From: Lachnospiraceae bacterium UBA4631
Lineage (GTDB): Bacteria; Bacillota; Clostridia; Lachnospirales; Lachnospiraceae
Direction of reading: 5' to 3'
Assembly (NCBI GenBank): GCA_002406015.1
Contig: DHMX01000004.1
Location: forward strand, 50,754-114,753
DNA length: 64,000 nucleotides
A program made the position numbers and the translations under genes. Numbering within the stretch: the first letter of the stretch is position 1; the number at the start of each line of letters is the position of its first letter. The notes under the pieces were generated by a model. The model saw only the letters and a program-made list of their open reading frames with translations, searched no databases and was not told the DNA's origin. This document shows positions 8,966 through 16,960 of the stretch, piece after piece.

Positions 8966-8993
8966 TTTGTACTATCCTATATTGTAGCACAAA
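8966..8993. promoter_or_regulatory. Imperfect inverted repeat in the promoter region of the 104-residue gene
   Basis: TTTGTACTA (8966-8974) and TAGCACAAA (8985-8993) form 9-base arms with one mismatch. A TACAAT-like -10 on the minus strand falls in the spacer. It may be an operator, but this is weak. Confidence 0.25.
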
Positions 8994-9033
8994 TTCCTAT
9001 ATTTTAGAAACCAAGAATCCATACAAATTGCTG

Positions 9034-9063
9034 TTGACAACCATATTATGTATATGCTATAGT
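9034..9063 (+). promoter_or_regulatory. Promoter of tRNA-Gly
   Basis: Perfect TTGACA (9034-9039), an 18-base spacer and TATAGT (9058-9063), about 21 bp before the tRNA 5' end. This is a strong housekeeping-type promoter. Confidence 0.75.
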
Positions 9064-9084
9064 AATAGCTGTCGTCAGACATAT

Positions 9085-9157
9085 GCGCGAGTGGCTCAGT
9101 TGGTGGAGCACGACCTTGCCAAGGTCGGGGTCGCGGGTTCGAGTCCCGTCTCGCGCT
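9085..9157 (+). tRNA. tRNA-Gly (anticodon GCC)
   Basis: A 73-base cloverleaf. Acceptor arms GCGCGAG/CTCGCGC, D stem GCTC/GAGC, anticodon stem CGACC/GGTCG with loop TTGCCAA (anticodon GCC), a five-base variable loop, and a T stem with loop TTCGAGT. The discriminator base is T, as in bacterial tRNA-Gly. CCA is not encoded. A short T-run (CTTTTTG) follows immediately and may end transcription. Confidence 0.97.
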
Positions 9158-9193
9158 CTTTTTGTGCTTTAAACATAATACTACTTACCTTAG

Positions 9194-9211
9194 CGAGACG
9201 AGAACCCGCGG
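9194..9211 (-). repeat. Inverted, internally deleted copy of the tRNA-Gly T-arm/acceptor
   Basis: GCGAGACG (9194-9201) and AACCCGCG (9204-9211) are exact reverse complements of tRNA positions 9147-9154 and 9132-9139. The T-loop segment between them is shortened. A transcript running through would pair 16 bases with the tRNA 3' half. Confidence 0.65.
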
Positions 9212-9301
9212 ATTTTGTCCATTTATTCAGCATTTGTAGTATATCATATATGGAAGTTTTCCGCAATTTATGTTTTTATATTTTCCTTTAAACGCACAAA
9301 A

Positions 9302-9318
9302 GCTGCCGAACCGGCAGC
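9302..9318 (-). terminator. Terminator of the small membrane protein gene
   Basis: Perfect 7-base stem (GCTGCCG/CGGCAGC) with a 3-base loop. On the minus strand it is followed by TTTTG. It lies 33 bp beyond the stop of the gene at 9351-9635. Confidence 0.7.
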
Positions 9319-9350
9319 CCTTGTACATTTGCTTTACTGTAATTGACTTA

Positions 9351-9635
9351 TTACTGTAATTGGCTCATTAACATAACACCTGCAATGGAATTCACTAAGG
9401 AAGCAATCAGGCACACTGCTGACATGATAATACCGGCAATGCACATTCCCTTCTTACTGGTCTTTTGCAGACCAACAATTCCCATGATGATTCCAACGAT
9501 TCCTACCGGATAACCCAGAATCGGAAGGCACCATGCAATCAGTCCTACGATACCGAGAACTAACGCAGCTATCGCAAATCCCTTCTTTTCCGGCTCTGCT
9601 GGTGTTGGTTCATATCCACCATAATTGTTATCCAT
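9351..9635 (-). CDS. Small DUF4190-like membrane protein
   Basis: 94 residues: an acidic, Pro/Tyr-rich N-terminus (GGYEPTPAEPEKK), then two hydrophobic helices (roughly 20-55 and 65-90) joined by a short basic loop LQKTSKKG. The repeated GxxGLI/GIVG pattern resembles DUF4190-type proteins. Function unknown. It has its own hairpin terminator and lies 55 bp after the EAL gene on the same strand. Confidence 0.75.
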   Translation of the reverse strand: MDNNYGGYEPTPAEPEKKGFAIAALVLGIVGLIAWCLPILGYPVGIVGIIMGIVGLQKTSKKGMCIAGIIMSAVCLIASLVNSIAGVMLMSQLQ

Positions 9636-9690
9636 CTTTCTCTCCTCCGTTTTTCTTAATTTCTATAATAACCTGTATATACTACAGTTA

Positions 9691-11367
9691 CTATCCTTCG
9701 TTTTTCCATTTGTTTTCAAATTCTTCTATTGTAATCGGCTTAGAAAAATAATATCCCTGTGACACATCACAACCGTTGTCATATAAAAAGTCTGCCTGTT
9801 CTCTGGTTTCTACACCTTCTGCAATAATATCCAGACCCAAATCGTTTGACATTGCTATCACATGGGAAACTATCTTTTTTCCATGTATGTTTTCCAGACA
9901 TTCGTCTAAGAAGCTACGGTCAATCTTCAATACATCAAACGGTGTATCCTTCAGCATACTCAGGGATGACAGCCCGGAGCCAAAATCATCCATCATCAGC
10001 GTAAAGCCTGCTTCTTTGAATTTCGTTGCATAGGCAATCGTATTTTTATTCTCTGCCGTTTCCGTAATCTCAATCTGCAACAGTTCAATCGGTATCTGAT
10101 ACTGGTCTACCAAGCCTTTGATATAAGAAACCACATCCAGCTTGTCCAGATAGGTTCTGGATACATTTACCGAAATCGGAATCGGTGTTTTTCCTTCTTC
10201 TATCCAACGGTGCAGCAGGATACACACCTGCTCCCACATATACTGGTCGAGCTTCAGAATAAACCCGTTTTCCTCAAATACCGGAATAAATTCTGCCGGT
10301 GATTTTATCTTATTCTCTGCATCTATCCAGCGAACCAAAGCTTCCGCACCGACTATCCTTGCCTTTGTTTTGTTATATAAATACTTCGGCTGCAAATATA
10401 CATGAAATTCTCCACGCTTCAATGCTTCTTCTTCCGCATCTTCTATCTGTGCCGTTACATTCCGGCTTCCTTCCAAGGTTTCATCATAGAAGGCAACCTT
10501 TTTCAGTACGGAATTTTTAATATACACTCTTGCTAAGCCTGCTTCATCCCCATGCTTCCGATATTCGGTACTGGTTCCCGGTGCAACACTGACTCCGTAT
10601 GACATCTGAAACCGAATATCCCCACACCGATGCAGGCGGGCATCCAGCTTATCAATAAAGCTTAAGATTTCCTCTTTGCTGTTATAATACGTGACAATCT
10701 GGAACAAATCCGAAGAAAGCCGGCTGTAAATGTGCGTTTCATCACACATTACCTTCAAGGTGTCTAATACATATTGAAGCACCTCATCGCCCTTATCACT
10801 GCCATATGTACTATTGATGTAACGGAATTTCCGAACATCAAACTGAATGTACGCATACAGCCGTTCCGGAGCTTTTGCCATAAATCCGGCAATTCTCTTA
10901 ATATAAACCTTTGGATTTTTATCATTTGTAAAGCTTTTGATTATCTCCCGCTGTTCCATTTCCTGCGGTGAGAATATCTTAACCTTACCGACATATTCCT
11001 GTATTAATCCCTGTTCATCCACATCCAGATAGCAGGTAAGACATATGCTCTGAATACTGCCGTCTTCATTCTTTACCCGCAATTCGGCTGCCAGTTGTCT
11101 CATATGAATCGGCTCTGTTCTTCCCTGCATCAGCCGTTCATACATATTAATGATTCTGCCCTTATCCTCCGGAACTACCCAACCATTTTCGTATAAGTCC
11201 TTCAGAATATTCTGTGACCCTTCCATAATGCTTCGGGGAATAAATGGATTATCTTCTATATAGTAGAATCCGCTTTTAAAGTTTCCGTAGAAATAAATCG
11301 CATCTAAATGCTTTCTGCGGATTCTCGGAATATTTTTCATTTCTTCTGTTTGAAACTTATCTTCCAT
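9691..11367 (-). CDS. Cyclic-di-GMP phosphodiesterase (degenerate GGDEF plus EAL)
   Basis: A 558-residue soluble protein. An N-terminal PAS-like region (about 20-140) is followed by a GGDEF-fold domain (about 160-300) whose signature is RLSSDLF where active cyclases have GG(D/E)EF, so it is probably not a cyclase. The EAL domain (about 305-555) keeps the catalytic set: EALVRW, SVNVSRTYL, IEITETAE, MMDDFGSG, VLKIDRSF, IIAEGVET and QGYYFSKP. It should therefore hydrolyse c-di-GMP, with the GGDEF domain possibly sensing GTP. A GGGGGG site precedes the ATG. The environment sensed by the N-terminus is not known. Confidence 0.93.
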   Translation of the reverse strand: MEDKFQTEEMKNIPRIRRKHLDAIYFYGNFKSGFYYIEDNPFIPRSIMEGSQNILKDLYENGWVVPEDKGRIINMYERLMQGRTEPIHMRQLAAELRVKNEDGSIQSICLTCYLDVDEQGLIQEYVGKVKIFSPQEMEQREIIKSFTNDKNPKVYIKRIAGFMAKAPERLYAYIQFDVRKFRYINSTYGSDKGDEVLQYVLDTLKVMCDETHIYSRLSSDLFQIVTYYNSKEEILSFIDKLDARLHRCGDIRFQMSYGVSVAPGTSTEYRKHGDEAGLARVYIKNSVLKKVAFYDETLEGSRNVTAQIEDAEEEALKRGEFHVYLQPKYLYNKTKARIVGAEALVRWIDAENKIKSPAEFIPVFEENGFILKLDQYMWEQVCILLHRWIEEGKTPIPISVNVSRTYLDKLDVVSYIKGLVDQYQIPIELLQIEITETAENKNTIAYATKFKEAGFTLMMDDFGSGLSSLSMLKDTPFDVLKIDRSFLDECLENIHGKKIVSHVIAMSNDLGLDIIAEGVETREQADFLYDNGCDVSQGYYFSKPITIEEFENKWKNEG

Positions 11368-11413
11368 AAAATTCCCCCCTTGAATCTATACAGGGACACC
11401 GGGCCTCTATCTC

Positions 11414-12694
11414 TTATCGAATCTCTGTCTTTCCACCCATATATGGCTGCAATGCTTCCGGAATCTTAACACTGCCATCTGCCTGCAGGTTATTTTCCAA
11501 AAATGCAATTAACATACGTGGTGGTGCAACAACGGTATTGTTGAGGGTATGTGCCAGATATTTTTCTCCGTTTTCACCCTTTACACGAATCCGCAAGCGT
11601 CTTGCCTGTGCATCACCCAGATTTGAGCAGCTTCCGACCTCAAAATACTTCTTCTGTCTCGGAGACCATGCTTCTACATCTACGGACTTCACCTTCAAAT
11701 CTGCCAAATCACCGGAACAGCATTCCAGTGTTCTAACCGGAATATCCAGAGAACGGAACAAATCAACTGTATTCTGCCACAGCTTATCGAACCACATCTT
11801 GCTGTCCTCCGGCTTACAGATTACAATCATTTCCTGCTTTTCAAACTGATGAATCCGGTATACACCACGTTCCTCCAAGCCATGTGCTCCCTTTTCCTTT
11901 CGGAAACATGGAGAATAGCTGGTTAAGGTCTGCGGTAATTGCTCCTCTGCCAACATGGTATCAATAAATTTACCTATCATGGAATGCTCACTGGTTCCGA
12001 TTAAATACAAATCCTCACCTTCGATTTTATACATCATGGCATCCATTTCCGCAAAGCTCATAACACCGGTTACAACATCGCTCCGAATCATGAACGGCGG
12101 TACGCAATAGGTAAAGCCACGATTAATCATAAAATCTCTTGCATACGCAATAACGGCTGAATGTAACCTTGCAATATCTCCCATTAAATAATAGAAGCCA
12201 TTACCGGCTACACGTCTGGCTGCATCTAAATCTATGCCATGGAACTTTTCCATAATATCTGTATGATACGGTATCTCATAATCCGGCACTATCGGCTCTC
12301 CAAACTTCTGTACCTCTACATTTTCACTGTCATCCTTACCAATCGGAACACTTGGGTCAATGATGTTCGGAATTACCATCATAATTTTCTTAATCTTTTC
12401 CTGAAGCTCGGTTTCCTTCTCCTCCAGCTCTGCCAGCCGTGCAGAAGAATCTGTTACCTGCTTTTTCACAGCCTCTGCTTCTTCCTTCTTACCCTGTGCC
12501 ATCAAACCGCCAATCTGCTTGGACAGCTTATTTCGTTCTGCTCTGAGTCCGTCTGCCTCCTGCTGTGTCTTTCTGCTCTCTGCGTCCAGTGCGATTACTT
12601 CATCCACCATAGGCAGCTTATTATCCTGAAATTTATTCTTAATGTTTTGTTTTACAACCTCTGGATTTTCTCTCAGAAACTTAATATCTAACAT
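11414..12694 (-). CDS. serS: Seryl-tRNA synthetase
   Basis: A 426-residue class II synthetase. The N-terminal long coiled-coil arm (about 30-100; rich in Glu/Lys/Leu heptads) binds the long variable arm of tRNA-Ser. The catalytic core has GTSEHSMIGK, motif 2 FRKEKGAHGLEERGVYRIHQF, and motif 3 NNTVVAPPRMLIAFLENN. It lies 69 bp after fabH on the same strand, with a promoter candidate in that gap. There is no room for a T-box leader in the gap. Confidence 0.98.
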   Translation of the reverse strand: MLDIKFLRENPEVVKQNIKNKFQDNKLPMVDEVIALDAESRKTQQEADGLRAERNKLSKQIGGLMAQGKKEEAEAVKKQVTDSSARLAELEEKETELQEKIKKIMMVIPNIIDPSVPIGKDDSENVEVQKFGEPIVPDYEIPYHTDIMEKFHGIDLDAARRVAGNGFYYLMGDIARLHSAVIAYARDFMINRGFTYCVPPFMIRSDVVTGVMSFAEMDAMMYKIEGEDLYLIGTSEHSMIGKFIDTMLAEEQLPQTLTSYSPCFRKEKGAHGLEERGVYRIHQFEKQEMIVICKPEDSKMWFDKLWQNTVDLFRSLDIPVRTLECCSGDLADLKVKSVDVEAWSPRQKKYFEVGSCSNLGDAQARRLRIRVKGENGEKYLAHTLNNTVVAPPRMLIAFLENNLQADGSVKIPEALQPYMGGKTEIR

Positions 12695-12725
12695 AGCGTC
12701 CTCCTGCCATCACTTTAATAAGTCC

Positions 12726-12754
12726 AGTTTATACCATTTTCTGTAGCTTTGCAA
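12726..12754 (-). promoter_or_regulatory. Candidate serS promoter
   Basis: TTGCAA (12749-12754), 17-base spacer, TAAACT (12726-12731) on the minus strand in the fabH-serS gap. serS may also be read from fabH. Confidence 0.4.
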
Positions 12755-12763
12755 GATGTACTT

Positions 12764-13744
12764 CTACCAGATAAGAGCAGTTGCTCCATATGTCAGACCG
12801 GCTCCGAAACCGGACAATACAATTTTTTGTCCCCGCTTCAATTTTCCTGCCTTATTTAACTCATCCAGAAGCACCGGAATACTGGCAGAGGACATATTTC
12901 CGTACTCATGAAGGTTCATCGGGAATTTCTCCTCCGGTTCTCCTAACCGCTTGGCAATTGATTGAATAATTCTTGCATTTGCCTGATGCAGCACATAGTA
13001 GTCAACCTCTTCCTTCTGCCAGCCTGCTTTATCCAAAACTGCCTGTATGCTCTCCGGCACCTGGCTGATTGCAAACCGGAACACTTCCTGTCCGTTCATC
13101 TCCAGAAAGCCGCTTCCTTTTGGTTCCTCCTGTGCAGCCGCCACCTCACAGAACGGATTATTTACCGGTGTCTCATAACGATAAAGTGCCATTCCCTTTT
13201 TTCCGTTTGACCCCTGTACCATCGCTACAACACCTTCCTCCGATGCCTCGACATAGGCAGCTCCGGCTCCGTCTCCAAATAAAATGCAGGAGGAACGGTC
13301 ATTCCAGTCCACAATCTTTGTTAAGACCTCTGCACCCACAATTAATGCATTCCGATACATCCCACAGCCTATATGGGCGGCGGCTGAATCCAATGCAAAC
13401 AAAAATCCGGCACACGCTGCATTTACATCATAGGCAGTTGCGTCATCCGCTCCAAGTGCCGCCTGTATCTCACAGGCAAGACAAGGGAAGGTGCAATCTG
13501 CCGAAACGGTTGCCGCTAAAATCAAATCCACATCCTCCGGCTTCTTTCCTGCCTGCTCCAATGCACGCTGACAGGCTTCTACTGCCAATGAGGTTGTTGT
13601 CTCTGTTGTTGCCGCATGCCGGCTGCCGATTCCGGTTCGTTCCCGAATCCATGTGTCGGATGTATCCAGAAATCCTTCCAAATCCTGATTGGTAATCACA
13701 CGCTCCGGAACAGTGCTTCCGGTTCCTATAATTCGTATACTCAT
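12764..13744 (-). CDS. fabH: Beta-ketoacyl-ACP synthase III
   Basis: A 326-residue KASIII that condenses acetyl-CoA (or another primer) with malonyl-ACP to start fatty acid synthesis. The catalytic triad is Cys111 (NAACAGF), His in LHQANARI and Asn in YGNMSSAS. It lies downstream of the FASII cluster but behind a perfect bidirectional terminator, and its upstream region carries a GTAGT-N7-ACTAC palindrome. It is thus likely expressed and regulated separately from acpP-fabZ. serS follows. Confidence 0.97.
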   Translation of the reverse strand: MSIRIIGTGSTVPERVITNQDLEGFLDTSDTWIRERTGIGSRHAATTETTTSLAVEACQRALEQAGKKPEDVDLILAATVSADCTFPCLACEIQAALGADDATAYDVNAACAGFLFALDSAAAHIGCGMYRNALIVGAEVLTKIVDWNDRSSCILFGDGAGAAYVEASEEGVVAMVQGSNGKKGMALYRYETPVNNPFCEVAAAQEEPKGSGFLEMNGQEVFRFAISQVPESIQAVLDKAGWQKEEVDYYVLHQANARIIQSIAKRLGEPEEKFPMNLHEYGNMSSASIPVLLDELNKAGKLKRGQKIVLSGFGAGLTYGATALIW

Positions 13745-13828
13745 CCTTGTTGTTCCCTTCTGTTTATTCTTTCACGCTTTCACAAGACCTAGCGTTAAGT
13801 TCTATCATTTTTTTGTTTTTTCGTCAGC

Positions 13829-13849
13829 AAGTAGTATAAAAAACTACTT
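13829..13849. promoter_or_regulatory. Candidate fatty-acid regulator operator upstream of fabH
   Basis: Perfect 7-base arms AAGTAGT and ACTACTT around a 7-base AT spacer. The core GTAGT-N7-ACTAC (13831-13847) has the same arms and spacing as a site upstream of the acyl-CoA synthetase operon (21351-21367). Its half-site TAGTTT on the minus strand is reminiscent of the AGTTT half of FabT boxes. Confidence 0.55.
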
Positions 13850-13862
13850 CCCATTAACCTAC

Positions 13863-13896
13863 AAAAGCAGCAAGATTTTAACATCTTGCTGCTTTT
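13863..13896. terminator. Bidirectional terminator between marR and fabH
   Basis: Perfect 14-base arms (13863-13876 and 13883-13896, AGCAGCAAGAT core) with a 6-base loop and A/T tracts on both sides. It closes the acpP-to-marR operon on the minus strand, before fabH. Confidence 0.85.
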
Positions 13897-13932
13897 CTAT
13901 TCATTTGCTTTTGAAACCCGTATCGCGAGTTT

Positions 13933-14406
13933 TCATAGCTTTGTTTCGTTTGTGCTGTCAAACGGATATGAAAATGATATTTCCGGCATCAGCTCTTCCT
14001 TCATGGTCGTAAGTACCCGGTCAAAGGCTTCCACATCCTCTTTGCTGCACCGCTCCTTCACCCGTTGAAGTACAGTGTCTACATATCGCTGACTGATATT
14101 ATAATATTTATAATATTTATCCGTTACACGCAGGTGATACTCCCGCTTATCCGTTTCGGATTGCTCCTTTACAATGTATCCCTTCTGTATCAGACTGTTT
14201 ACACGATAAGTAGCATTCGGTGAAGATATATTCATAAATGTGGCAAATTCATTGATGGTCGGATTATCCAATGCACCAATAATTTCAGCACAAAACGCCT
14301 CTAACGTTGTCAGACTTAATTCCCGATTGGGTGCCTGTGCAAACACGTCCTTGTAATAATGAATCTTGAACTTTTTATATACCTCTGAAAATGATTCTTC
14401 TATCAT
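13933..14406 (-). CDS. MarR family regulator, FabT-like
   Basis: 157 residues from the preferred ATG at 14406 (MIEESFSEVY), 13 bp after the fabZ stop. The frame is open back to 14442. The winged-helix core reads NPTINEFATFMNISSPNATYRVNSLIQKGYIV (recognition helix) followed by the wing SETDKREYHLRVT. A MarR gene at the end of a FASII cluster is the arrangement of FabT, which represses fab genes with long-chain acyl-ACP as co-repressor. Assignment as FabT rests on position plus fold. The candidate operators it may bind are at 13829, 21134 and 21351. Confidence 0.85.
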   Translation of the reverse strand: MIEESFSEVYKKFKIHYYKDVFAQAPNRELSLTTLEAFCAEIIGALDNPTINEFATFMNISSPNATYRVNSLIQKGYIVKEQSETDKREYHLRVTDKYYKYYNISQRYVDTVLQRVKERCSKEDVEAFDRVLTTMKEELMPEISFSYPFDSTNETKL

Positions 14407-14419
14407 ATGCAACTCTTTT

Positions 14420-14869
14420 CTACGATTCTTTCTGTCCGTCATCCGAGCCGATTACAAAGGATAACTCCGCTTGGGCCGCAATCTTTCCGTCTACGGTAGC
14501 AACTGCTTTTCCAAAGCCAATCGGACCTCTTCTCTGTGTGATTTCACATTCCAGTGTCAGCACATCCCCCGGCACTACCTGTTTCTTGAATCTGGCATTT
14601 TTAATTCCGCCGAAAAATGCGATTTTACCTTTATTTTCTTCCTCACAAAGAATTGCAACTGCTCCAACCTGTGCCAATGCTTCAATTATCAGCACTCCGG
14701 GCATAACATGCTGCTGCGGAAAATGTCCGCAGAAAAACAGTTCATTTACCGATACGCACTTAATTCCTTTCGCACTTACCCCCGGTTCACATTCCACAAT
14801 CCGGTCTACCAGTTGAAACGGATACCGATGCGGAATAATTTCCTGAATCTGATTTGAATTTAGTTCCAT
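14420..14869 (-). CDS. fabZ: 3-hydroxyacyl-ACP dehydratase
   Basis: 149 residues from the ATG at 14869, which has GGGAGGAA 6 bases upstream (the frame is open to 14884). The FabZ hot-dog fold signature is complete: IIPHRYPFQLVDRI, catalytic His in GHFPQQHVMPG and Glu in IIEALAQ. It removes water from 3-hydroxyacyl-ACP. No FabA or FabM gene is adjacent, so the route to unsaturated acids is not visible here. It sits between fabF (32-bp gap) and marR. Confidence 0.96.
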   Translation of the reverse strand: MELNSNQIQEIIPHRYPFQLVDRIVECEPGVSAKGIKCVSVNELFFCGHFPQQHVMPGVLIIEALAQVGAVAILCEEENKGKIAFFGGIKNARFKKQVVPGDVLTLECEITQRRGPIGFGKAVATVDGKIAAQAELSFVIGSDDGQKES

Positions 14870-14901
14870 TTTCGTTCCTCCCATTTTAACTTAAGTAATA
14901 C

Positions 14902-16143
14902 CTATGCTTCCTGATACCGCTTCAATACGATACTGGCATTATGTCCGCCAAAGCCAAGCGAATTGGATACTGCTACTTCTACCTGCACATTTCTTCCTTC
15001 ATTCGGAACAATATCCAAATCACATTCTTCATCCGGCACCTGATAGTGAATGGTTGCCGGAATAAATCCATCCTTTAATGCCAAGGTTGTAAAGATTGCC
15101 TCTACCGCACCACTGGCACCCAGCAGATGTCCGGTCATGGATTTTGTAGAGCTTACCATTAATTTGTATGCATGGTCTCCAAAGGCTTCTTTAATTGCCT
15201 TGGTTTCTCCGGCATCATTTAAATGCGTGGATGTACCATGTGCATTAATATAGCCCACCTCTTTCGGAGCAATTCCCGCATCCTCCATAGCCAGCTTCAT
15301 ACAAGCGGTTCCGCCGGCTCCGGTTGGGTCCGGTGCCGTAATGTGATATGCATCACAGCTTGCACCGTATCCGATTACTTCTCCGTATATTTTAGCTCCG
15401 CGTGCCTTTGCATGCTCCAGCTCCTCCAGAATCAGAATGGCAGCACCTTCACCCATTACAAAGCCGCTTCGTTCCTTGTCAAATGGTATGGATGCCCGAT
15501 TTACATCCTCGGTTGTATTTAATGCCTTCATCGATGTGAAGCCGCCGATTCCCATATTACAGATACAGGCTTCTGCTCCGCCACACAGCATAACATCCGA
15601 ATATCCGTCTCGAATATAATGGAACGCTTCTCCGATTGCATTATTTCCGGATGCACACGCGGTTACAACACAGGTGCAGACACCCTTAAAGCCGGTCTCA
15701 ATCGCAATCTGTCCGGCTGCCATATTGGCAATTGTCATAGGAATGAAGAACGGAGAAATCTTTTCAAAGCCCCGGCTTATTCCACGGTCATGCTCACTTT
15801 CCATGGTCTTAAGTCCACCGATACCGGAAGAAACGATGGTGCCGCAACGCAATGGATTTTCCTGCTCCATATTCAGACCACTATCTGCAAATGCTTCCTT
15901 TGCTGCAATCATGGCAAACTGCGTATAACGGTCCATACGCTTTGCTTCCTTTCGGTCTAAATAATCCTCCGGCTGAAAGTCCTTTACCTCTCCGGCTATT
16001 TTCACCCGAAATTCGGATGTGTCTATCTGTGTAATCCGGTCAATTCCGCATACACCCTTTTTCACATTTTTCCAAGTCTCCTGTGTATTATGTCCCAATG
16101 GATTAATCGTACCCATTCCGGTAACAACAACTCTTCTTTTCAT
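14902..16143 (-). CDS. fabF: Beta-ketoacyl-ACP synthase II
   Basis: 413 residues from the ATG at 16143, with AAGGAG 7 bases upstream (a TTG at 16149 also opens the frame). The thiolase-fold triad is complete: Cys163 in TACASGNN, His in INAHGTSTHLND and His in SMTGHLLGASGA. It elongates acyl-ACP with malonyl-ACP. It lies inside the main FASII operon, unlike the second KASII gene at 23225. Confidence 0.96.
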   Translation of the reverse strand: MKRRVVVTGMGTINPLGHNTQETWKNVKKGVCGIDRITQIDTSEFRVKIAGEVKDFQPEDYLDRKEAKRMDRYTQFAMIAAKEAFADSGLNMEQENPLRCGTIVSSGIGGLKTMESEHDRGISRGFEKISPFFIPMTIANMAAGQIAIETGFKGVCTCVVTACASGNNAIGEAFHYIRDGYSDVMLCGGAEACICNMGIGGFTSMKALNTTEDVNRASIPFDKERSGFVMGEGAAILILEELEHAKARGAKIYGEVIGYGASCDAYHITAPDPTGAGGTACMKLAMEDAGIAPKEVGYINAHGTSTHLNDAGETKAIKEAFGDHAYKLMVSSTKSMTGHLLGASGAVEAIFTTLALKDGFIPATIHYQVPDEECDLDIVPNEGRNVQVEVAVSNSLGFGGHNASIVLKRYQEA

Positions 16144-16190
16144 GAACAATCTCCTTTTTATATGTTCTATAACTCCTTGTCTTTCCGCAC

Positions 16191-16934
16191 CTACATTACC
16201 ATGCCGCCGTCAACCTGCAATACCTGCCCGGTAATATAGGAAGCCTGCTCGGATACTAAAAATGCAACTGCATTGGCTACATCCTCCGGCGTTCCCAGTC
16301 TTGCCAGTGGGATTTCCTTTTCCATCTGCTGCTTCACCGCATCCGGTAATGCATCAGTCATATCAGTTGTAATAAATCCCGGTGCAACCGCATTGGCTGT
16401 GATATTCCGGGAGCCTAATTCCTTTGCCAGTGATTTTGTCATACCGATGACACCTGCTTTGCTGGCGGCATAATTTACCTGTCCGGCATTTCCGCTCACA
16501 CCGACAACACTGCTAATCGTTACGATTCTGCCGTACCGCTTCCGCATCATCAGCTTCGATGCTGCACGCATACAATAAAACGCACCCTTCAAATTCGTAT
16601 CCAGCACCTGATTAAAGTTCTCATCCGACATTCGCAGAATCAGGCCGTCTCTGGTAATTCCCGCATTATTTACCAGAATTTCCACACTTCCGGTCACTTC
16701 CTGTGCCTTTGCAAATAATGCTTCCACCTGTGCCGCATCTGCTACATCTGCCTGTACCGCAACTGCCTGTACTCCGTATTCCTTACACATGGCAATCGTT
16801 TCTTCTGCCGCTGCTGCCCCATTGGCATAACAGGTTACTATATTTGCACCTTCCTTTGCCAGTGTCGTACAGATCGCTCTTCCGATTCCCCTGCTGCCTC
16901 CGGTTACAATTGCTGTTTTATTTTCTAATCCCAT
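16191..16934 (-). CDS. fabG: 3-oxoacyl-ACP reductase
   Basis: 247 residues from the ATG at 16934, which has AAAGGA upstream (the frame is open to 16958). A classical short-chain dehydrogenase: TGGSRGIGRAI dinucleotide loop, NNAG, catalytic Ser in ISSVVG and YAASK. It reduces 3-oxoacyl-ACP with NADPH. It lies 26 bp after fabD. Length and motifs match FabG of other Firmicutes. Confidence 0.96.
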   Translation of the reverse strand: MGLENKTAIVTGGSRGIGRAICTTLAKEGANIVTCYANGAAAAEETIAMCKEYGVQAVAVQADVADAAQVEALFAKAQEVTGSVEILVNNAGITRDGLILRMSDENFNQVLDTNLKGAFYCMRAASKLMMRKRYGRIVTISSVVGVSGNAGQVNYAASKAGVIGMTKSLAKELGSRNITANAVAPGFITTDMTDALPDAVKQQMEKEIPLARLGTPEDVANAVAFLVSEQASYITGQVLQVDGGMVM

Positions 16935-16960
16935 ACCGTATCCTTTCCCTGTTTCCAAGA

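Larger units (their letters stand above)
9158..9350. other. Non-coding stretch after tRNA-Gly
   Basis: It contains the T-run after the tRNA, an inverted partial copy of the tRNA 3' end (9194-9211) and the terminator of the minus-strand gene at 9351 (9302-9318). No gene is seen. Confidence 0.6.

Noticed and set aside
9028..9291. An 87-codon plus-strand frame across the tRNA
   Set aside because: It overlaps tRNA-Gly completely and has no ribosome site; translation is incidental.
12695..12763. A possible T-box leader for serS
   Set aside because: The gap is only 69 bp, too short for a T-box, and no T-box sequence was seen.
13069..13695. A 208-codon frame antisense to fabH
   Set aside because: It is a shadow of the fabH codon pattern, rich in Pro, His and Arg, without a start signal.
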